Source of the DNA: an uncultured Clostridia bacterium
GTDB lineage: Bacteria; Bacillota; Clostridia; Oscillospirales; Ruminococcaceae
Assembly (NCBI GenBank): GCA_945910815.1
Contig: CAMDZD010000002.1
Coordinates: 62,001 to 126,000, forward strand
Direction of reading: 5' to 3'
DNA: 64,000 nt
Shown piece after piece: positions 58,234-64,000 of the stretch. Each line of letters starts with the position of its first letter. Positions within the stretch are counted from its first letter, which is position 1. A program made the position numbers and the translations under genes. The notes beneath the pieces were generated by a model, which was not told the DNA's origin, made no database searches, and saw only the letters and a program-made list of their open reading frames with translations.

Positions 58234-58262
58234 TTGACTTTTTTTGAATTGTATGTTATAAT
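58234..58262 (+). promoter_or_regulatory. Promoter TTGACT-17-TATAAT upstream of the vWA/PP2C/kinase genes
   Basis: -35 at 58234-58239, -10 at 58257-58262; SD aaaggag before the ATG at 58318. Confidence 0.75.
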
Positions 58263-58317
58263 TACCAAAAACCGTTATATGATAATGTTTAATTTAATTT
58301 TGAAAGGAGATTATTAA

Positions 58318-58965
58318 ATGTCAGATTTTTCAAGAAGACTGCCTGTTTATCTGCTCCTCGACTGCTCCGGCTCTATGACAGGTGAACCTATTGAGGCGGT
58401 AAGACAGGGAATAAAAGCTTTGCTTTCCGAACTTAAAAGCGACCCGCAGGCTCTCGAAACTGCTTATATATCTGTTATTACTTTTGACAGCTCTGCACGT
58501 CAGACTTCTCCCCTCACTGAACTTATGCTCTTTAAAGAACCTCAGCTCAAGGCAAGCGGTGCTACTGCTCTCGGAGGTGCTTTAAATGTTCTCGCTGACT
58601 GCATAGAAAATGAAGTGAGAAAAGCTACTGAAACTCAGAAAGGTGACTGGAAACCCCTTGTATTTATACTTACTGACGGCTCTCCTACTGATACAGAGGA
58701 GTTCAGAAATGCTGTACAGAGAATAAAATCAGTTAAAACAGCAAATATAATAGCCTGTGCTGCCGGCTCCAACGCCAAAACTGAATATCTTAAACAGATT
58801 ACCGACAACGTTCTTATGATGAATACTCTTTCATCAGGCGACCTTGCAAGCTTTTTCGCATGGGTTTCAAGTTCAGTTAAAATGTCCTCGCAGAAGCTTG
58901 ACGAAAAACCCGGTGGTGCTATACAGCTCCCGCCTCCTCCTCAGGGATTCGTAATTGTTCCATGA
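58318..58965 (+). CDS. vWA domain protein, TerY-like
   Basis: LLLDCSGSMTGEPIEAVRQGIKALLSEL (MIDAS DxSxS), VITFDSSA, ALGGALNVLAD, FILTDGSPTD. Confidence 0.92.
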   Translation: MSDFSRRLPVYLLLDCSGSMTGEPIEAVRQGIKALLSELKSDPQALETAYISVITFDSSARQTSPLTELMLFKEPQLKASGATALGGALNVLADCIENEVRKATETQKGDWKPLVFILTDGSPTDTEEFRNAVQRIKSVKTANIIACAAGSNAKTEYLKQITDNVLMMNTLSSGDLASFFAWVSSSVKMSSQKLDEKPGGAIQLPPPPQGFVIVP

Positions 58966-58980
58966 TTTTTAGGTACGGCT

Positions 58981-60282
58981 ATGAATGAAAATACATTTAA
59001 AAATATTACTGAAAGTTTCATTGAAGAATATAACAGTCTTGATTCCTCGGCAACTGCTGACGAAATAAGAAATACTGTTGAAATTTTTATCCGCAAATAT
59101 AATGACCTCCTCAAAGATGAAGTTATAGAGCATACAGCCAATATGTGGAAATATTTCCCTGTTCCCGAAAACCAGCCCGAACCCTTTCCGGAATACAAAA
59201 CTCTTAACCTTGAACTTCCTGAATGCAGTATAATTGCCTCAAGAGTAAGAGGGAAAAAACATAAGCACGAGGGAACTAACTGCGATGACTGGTTTGAAGT
59301 TTCAAATTACGGGAAAATAGCATGCATTGCCGTTGCTGACGGTGCAGGTTCAAAGAAATTTTCAAGAATCGGTGCTAAAATATCATGTATGACTGCCGTT
59401 TCATCAATGAAAAAACTACTTGAAAAGCTCTTTACCGAAGAAAAAAGCATATCGGAAAAGCTTTCACTTCCTGTGAATGACCCCGATTTTCTCGAAGTAT
59501 GCAAAATTCTTGCCGGAATAGTTCAGCAGTCTGTCGCAAATGCTTATGAATCGGTTGAAACTGCTTTTAAATCACGCTCCGGAATAAAGGAATATTCCGA
59601 TTTCTTAGGGCGTGAACTTCAGCTCAGTGATTTTGCATCAACTCTGCTTACGGCTCTTGTTATACCGTCTGAAAATGATTCCGATGAAAGTCTTGTTATA
59701 ACATGTCAGATTGGTGACGGAATTTCCGCTGTCATCAATGGTGACAATTCCATAAAGCTTATGGGTGAACCCGACAGCGGTGAATTTTCCGGCGAAACTG
59801 ATTTTCTTACTTCTTCAAATATGAAAAATACAGACAATCTCCAAAGCCGTACAAGAATTTCAAAATCAAATGCAAAGCTTCTTCTTATGATGACTGACGG
59901 TGTAGCTGATGATTATTTTCCGAATGAAACGGAAATTCTCCGCCTTTGCTGTGACCTTATTCTCAACGGAATTATTCCGGATTTTCTTAAAAAATCAGAT
60001 AATGATGATTTTTCTGGAAAAATCCCCGAACCTATCGGATACCCCTGTGTCAACGACAAAACAAAAAATGTATTTCTGAGATATGCAAACAGAATATGTT
60101 CTGCACTTAATATATCTCTTAATCAGCTCTGCGAAAGCAAAAGTATTTTTGCTGATGCAGTTCCGGAAAATACTGATTCTCCCGAAGAAATGCTCCGCAT
60201 ATGGCTTGACAACTATGTTGAAAGGGGTTCTTTTGACGACAGAACTCTTGTTATTGTAAGATTTCAGGAGAATAAGATATGA
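58981..60282 (+). CDS. PP2C-family Ser/Thr protein phosphatase
   Basis: KKHKHEGTNCDDWF, ACIAVADGAGSKKFSRIGAKISC, QIGDGISAVI, LMMTDGVADDYF, FDDRTLVIVRF. Confidence 0.9.
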   Translation: MNENTFKNITESFIEEYNSLDSSATADEIRNTVEIFIRKYNDLLKDEVIEHTANMWKYFPVPENQPEPFPEYKTLNLELPECSIIASRVRGKKHKHEGTNCDDWFEVSNYGKIACIAVADGAGSKKFSRIGAKISCMTAVSSMKKLLEKLFTEEKSISEKLSLPVNDPDFLEVCKILAGIVQQSVANAYESVETAFKSRSGIKEYSDFLGRELQLSDFASTLLTALVIPSENDSDESLVITCQIGDGISAVINGDNSIKLMGEPDSGEFSGETDFLTSSNMKNTDNLQSRTRISKSNAKLLLMMTDGVADDYFPNETEILRLCCDLILNGIIPDFLKKSDNDDFSGKIPEPIGYPCVNDKTKNVFLRYANRICSALNISLNQLCESKSIFADAVPENTDSPEEMLRIWLDNYVERGSFDDRTLVIVRFQENKI

Positions 60283-61754
60283 AACGCATTGCTGAAGCAA
60301 TTCTTTCAGATGGTACAAAATTACCCTATGTAATAACTGACAATCCTCCTGCCGGCGGTATGAAGCACACCTATTTTACTCCGGATAAAAAATTTGCCGT
60401 GCAGTTCTTTAATGATTCATCACATGCAAATGATATTGAACTGCACAAGCGAATGGAATATATAATAGGAAAGTATAATCCCACCCTCTCCGAAAAAAAC
60501 GGTGGTGCTAAAGGAAATACAGAGGAATCAGCAAATTATTTTTCAAAAAGATTCTGCTGGCCTGTTTCTACTGTCAGATACCCCGAATTCGGAATAGTAT
60601 GCCCTGCATATCCTCCTAATTTCTTTTTTGATGAAAATTCTTCGGAATTTATCAATTTAAAGGGAAAGGACAAGCGTAGTAACTGGTTTACTTCCAAAAA
60701 CAGAAAATATCTCCGTGATGAGGAATGCGGAAATTTCCGTTCCATGCTCAAAATGTCACTTCTCCTCGCACGTTCTGTAAGACGGCTTCATCAGGCAGGA
60801 CTGGCTCATGCCGATTTATCATGCAACAATGTCCTTATTGACCCAAAATCAGGTCAGTGCGTTGTAATTGATATAGATTCCCTCGTAGTTCCGGGAATAT
60901 TTCCACCCGAAGTTGCAGGCACAAGAGGATATATTGCTCCGGAAGTTCTCGCAACTTCCATGTTGCCGTCAGGTGACAGCAGAAGAAAACTGCCTTCTTC
61001 ATATACGGATTTGCATGCCCTTGCAGTGTTGATTTATGAATACCTTCTTCTGAGACACCCGCTTATGGGGCCTAAAATATATTCAAAAAACTCTGCCGAG
61101 GAGGACGATTTTCTTGCAATGGGTTCAAAGGCTACTTTTATTGAAAACCCCTTTGATACAAGCAACCGCCCTGATGAACTCGGTGTTGTAATAAAGGATT
61201 TAGGCGAACCTCTTGAAAAACTGTTTATTCAGGCTTTCGTGAATGGTCTGCACAATCCCGAAGAAAGACCCTCCGCTATGGAATGGGAAAAAGCTCTTGC
61301 AAAAACATGGAATCTGCTCCATAAATGTGAAAATCCCGACTGCCTTGCGGAATGGTTTATACTTCATGACACTAAAAATCCGGTATGCCCCTTTTGCAGG
61401 CACAATGTACGGCGTGACAGTATTGTAAGACTTCACCTCAAAAGCAAGCTTAAAGGAAAAAACGGTCAGTGGACTGACTGCGGAACTGTCGATTTACACG
61501 ATAAAATGCAGTTGTACAAATGGCATGTGCTTTCCAACGTTTTCCCAAACGAAAAAGCTGAACGTACTCCTGTGGCTGATATATATACATCAAATCAGCA
61601 ATGGTTTTTCGTCAACAGATGCCTTAAGGGTCTGACCTCCCCCGAAGGCTTTATAATTCCGGCTGGTCATCAGTTTGAACTTAAAGACGGTTCTGTTTTC
61701 AGAGCCTCCGATGATGAAAATTCCCTGCTGATTTCAGTTACAAAAGGAAAATAA
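60279..61754 (+). CDS. Protein kinase-like domain with C-terminal zinc ribbon (TerY-P-type kinase)
   Basis: LAHADLSCNNVLID (catalytic loop), VVIDIDSL (DFG-equivalent), GTRGYIAPEVL; CENPDC..CPFC zinc ribbon; start overlaps the PP2C stop. Confidence 0.88.
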   Translation: MKRIAEAILSDGTKLPYVITDNPPAGGMKHTYFTPDKKFAVQFFNDSSHANDIELHKRMEYIIGKYNPTLSEKNGGAKGNTEESANYFSKRFCWPVSTVRYPEFGIVCPAYPPNFFFDENSSEFINLKGKDKRSNWFTSKNRKYLRDEECGNFRSMLKMSLLLARSVRRLHQAGLAHADLSCNNVLIDPKSGQCVVIDIDSLVVPGIFPPEVAGTRGYIAPEVLATSMLPSGDSRRKLPSSYTDLHALAVLIYEYLLLRHPLMGPKIYSKNSAEEDDFLAMGSKATFIENPFDTSNRPDELGVVIKDLGEPLEKLFIQAFVNGLHNPEERPSAMEWEKALAKTWNLLHKCENPDCLAEWFILHDTKNPVCPFCRHNVRRDSIVRLHLKSKLKGKNGQWTDCGTVDLHDKMQLYKWHVLSNVFPNEKAERTPVADIYTSNQQWFFVNRCLKGLTSPEGFIIPAGHQFELKDGSVFRASDDENSLLISVTKGK

Positions 61755-61779
61755 TTTTTTTAAAGGAAAGGAACTTAAA

Positions 61780-64000
61780 ATGAAAATTCAAGGTCTTAAT
61801 GACGAACAAGTCCGTGCTTCAAAAGAGAAATACGGCGATAATCGTATGACCGAACAGCAGTCCGAAGGCTTCTGGTCAAAGCTTAAAGATAATTTCGGCG
61901 ACCCTATGATTAAAATTCTGTGTGTCGCCCTTATTATCAATGTAATATTTGCTTTTCTCGGTCAGACAGAATGGTATGAATCTGTCGGCATTGCTCTTGC
62001 GGTACTGCTTGCAACCCTCGTTTCAACATTCTCTGAATACAGAAACGAAAACGCATTCCAGAAACTTCAGGAAGAGGCTTCACAGATTAAATGCAAGGTT
62101 TACAGAAACGGTGAAATTGTTGAAATCCCTATTGATGATATTGTTGTAGGTGACTGCGTTCTGCTCCAGTCCGGTGACAAAATTCCGGCTGACGGTGTTA
62201 TCATTGACGGTCATATTCAGACTGACCAGTCTGTACTTAACGGCGAATCAAAAGAGGCTGAAAAAATTCCCGTTCCGGAAGATTATCAGGATACCGATGA
62301 GGCTATGGATTTCCTTAATAAATACAAGGTATTCCGTGGTTCTGTCGTATGCTCCGGAAATGCTGTTATGCGTGTTACCACAGTAGGCGACAAATCTGTT
62401 TACGGTCAGATTGCAAAGGAACTCCAGATTGATGATGACCGTGAAACTCCTCTCAAGCTCAAACTCGGCAAGCTCGCAAATCAGATTAGTATGTTCGGCT
62501 ATATCGGTGGCGGTGCTATTGCAGTTGCCTTTATGATTCAGAGAATATTCTTAAACGGCGTAGCTGTTGCAGAGTATTTTTCAAACTGGATGAATCCTGT
62601 AAATGACCTCGTCGAAGCGGTAATGCTTGCCGTAATTATCATAGTTATGGCTGTTCCGGAAGGTCTTCCGCTTATGATTGCCATAGTTTCCGCACAGAAT
62701 ATGGGAAAAATGCTCAAGGAAAATGTCCTTGTCAGAAAAATTTCAGGTATCGAAACTGCCGGAAGCCTTAACATTCTTTTCAGCGACAAAACAGGTACTA
62801 TAACTAAAGGTCAGCTTGAAGCTGTTACATTCGTTGACGGTCAGGGAAATGATTTCAAAAACTTTGATGATGTCAGAGGAGAACTCGGAAATCTCCTCTA
62901 TATGAGTGTAAGACATAATACAAGTGCTGTTCTCAGCGGTGACAAAGTTGTGGGCGGTAATGCTACTGAGCGTGCTTTGCTCGGATTCCTTAAAGGAAAG
63001 TCAATCGATGCAAATGTAACTGTTACTGACAGCATACCTTTCAACAGCAGTAACAAATATTCCGCATCAACAGTAAGCGGTGACTATAACCTTTCACTTA
63101 TCAAGGGAGCTCCGGAAAAAATTATAAGCAGGTGTAAATTCTGCTACGATGAAAACGGAAAGAAAATTCCTTTTAAATCAGAAGGTTCAAAGGTATCCGC
63201 AAAAATCGATGAACTTGCAAGCCGTGCAATAAGAGTTCTTGCTCTTGCCGAATGTGACGGAAAAATTACTGACGATGCACTTCCGGACGGTGACTGGACT
63301 CTTGTCGGAATTATCGGTATCCGTGACGAAGTAAGACCCGAATCAATTGATGCTATTGCACAGGTTCACAAAGCCGGTGTACAGGTTGTTATGATTACCG
63401 GTGACAGAAAAGATACTGCTATGGCTATTGCTAAAGAAGCTGGTCTTCTCAAAAAGGAAAGCGACATTGTTCTTACATCTGATGAACTTGCTAAGCTCAG
63501 CGATGACGAACTTAAAGCTAAACTCCCGAATATCCGTGTAGTTGCCCGTGCATTGCCAAGTGACAAGAGCCGTTTCGTAAGAGTTGCACAGGAACTCAAT
63601 CTCGTTGTAGGTATGACAGGTGACGGCGTAAACGATTCCCCTGCTCTTAAGCGTGCCGATGTCGGATTCGCTATGGGCGGTGGTACTGAAGTTGCCAAGG
63701 AAGCAAGCGAAATCGTTATTATGGACGATAATTTCAAGTCTATTGAAAAAGCTATCCTCTACGGACGTACAATTTTTAACAGTATAAGAAAATTCATAGT
63801 ATTTCAGCTTACAATAAACGTTGCAGCGGTTCTTATTTCGTTTATATCTCCTCTGCTCGGAATTGCAAATCCGCTTTCAATCACACAGATTCTCTGGGTA
63901 AACCTTGTAATGGATACTCTTGCAGCCCTTGCATTCGGCGGAGAACCTGCTCTTGAAAGATATATGAATGAAGCTCCTAAAAAACGTGATGAACATATTG
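61780..64000 (+). CDS. P-type Ca2+-transporting ATPase (PMCA/SERCA-like), truncated by the right window edge
   Basis: No stop before the end of the window (absent from the ORF track); ILFSDKTGTITKGQLEAVTF phosphorylation site, VMAVPEGLPLMIAI (PEGLP), IKGAPEKII, MTGDGVNDSPALKRADVGFAMG. Confidence 0.92.
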   Translation, partial: MKIQGLNDEQVRASKEKYGDNRMTEQQSEGFWSKLKDNFGDPMIKILCVALIINVIFAFLGQTEWYESVGIALAVLLATLVSTFSEYRNENAFQKLQEEASQIKCKVYRNGEIVEIPIDDIVVGDCVLLQSGDKIPADGVIIDGHIQTDQSVLNGESKEAEKIPVPEDYQDTDEAMDFLNKYKVFRGSVVCSGNAVMRVTTVGDKSVYGQIAKELQIDDDRETPLKLKLGKLANQISMFGYIGGGAIAVAFMIQRIFLNGVAVAEYFSNWMNPVNDLVEAVMLAVIIIVMAVPEGLPLMIAIVSAQNMGKMLKENVLVRKISGIETAGSLNILFSDKTGTITKGQLEAVTFVDGQGNDFKNFDDVRGELGNLLYMSVRHNTSAVLSGDKVVGGNATERALLGFLKGKSIDANVTVTDSIPFNSSNKYSASTVSGDYNLSLIKGAPEKIISRCKFCYDENGKKIPFKSEGSKVSAKIDELASRAIRVLALAECDGKITDDALPDGDWTLVGIIGIRDEVRPESIDAIAQVHKAGVQVVMITGDRKDTAMAIAKEAGLLKKESDIVLTSDELAKLSDDELKAKLPNIRVVARALPSDKSRFVRVAQELNLVVGMTGDGVNDSPALKRADVGFAMGGGTEVAKEASEIVIMDDNFKSIEKAILYGRTIFNSIRKFIVFQLTINVAAVLISFISPLLGIANPLSITQILWVNLVMDTLAALAFGGEPALERYMNEAPKKRDEHI

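Noticed and set aside
58318-61754. Phage defence or toxin-antitoxin island
   Set aside because: vWA/PP2C/kinase content fits a TerY-P signalling triad better; no nuclease, toxin or integrase neighbours are visible.

Overview
This 64 kb window looks like a low-GC, Gram-positive (Clostridia/Ruminococcus-like) chromosomal segment. It is densely coded. I saw no rRNA, tRNA, CRISPR array, insertion sequence or prophage, judging by eye only. Housekeeping genes include rpmF/yceD, pgi, fbp (class III), lysA, engB, lon, a small alarmone synthetase, proC, nth, a sirtuin, dtd, nfo, mtaB and purL. A nearly complete anaerobic cobalamin pathway (about 31.3-46.0 kb, minus strand) includes CbiJ-CbiE-CbiT and CbiL-CbiD fusions. 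It sits behind two tRNA-modification genes and runs divergently from a FeoA-FeoB fusion. Further right are a YfhO/two-component/solute-binding-protein operon, a TerY-P-like vWA/PP2C/kinase triad, and a Ca2+-type P-type ATPase cut by the right edge. The observations most worth following up are: (1) a TetM/EF-G-like GTPase fused to a YacP/Rae1-type NYN endonuclease domain; (2) two DD-carboxypeptidase-family (S11) proteins whose catalytic motifs are all degraded; (3) an HPr-like protein without His15 but with the Ser46 region; (4) an inverted pair of 10-bp-period GTGCAGGGTN arrays in a divergent intergenic region; (5) the vWA/PP2C/kinase triad next to the P-type ATPase; (6) a degenerate CobU-like domain fused to CobC; (7) a 29-bp tandem duplication of the yfhO-like gene's RBS and start that creates an overlapping 10-aa leader ORF; and (8) a perfect-arm palindrome between the divergent cob and feo promoters. 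All family calls come from motif recognition, with no database search.
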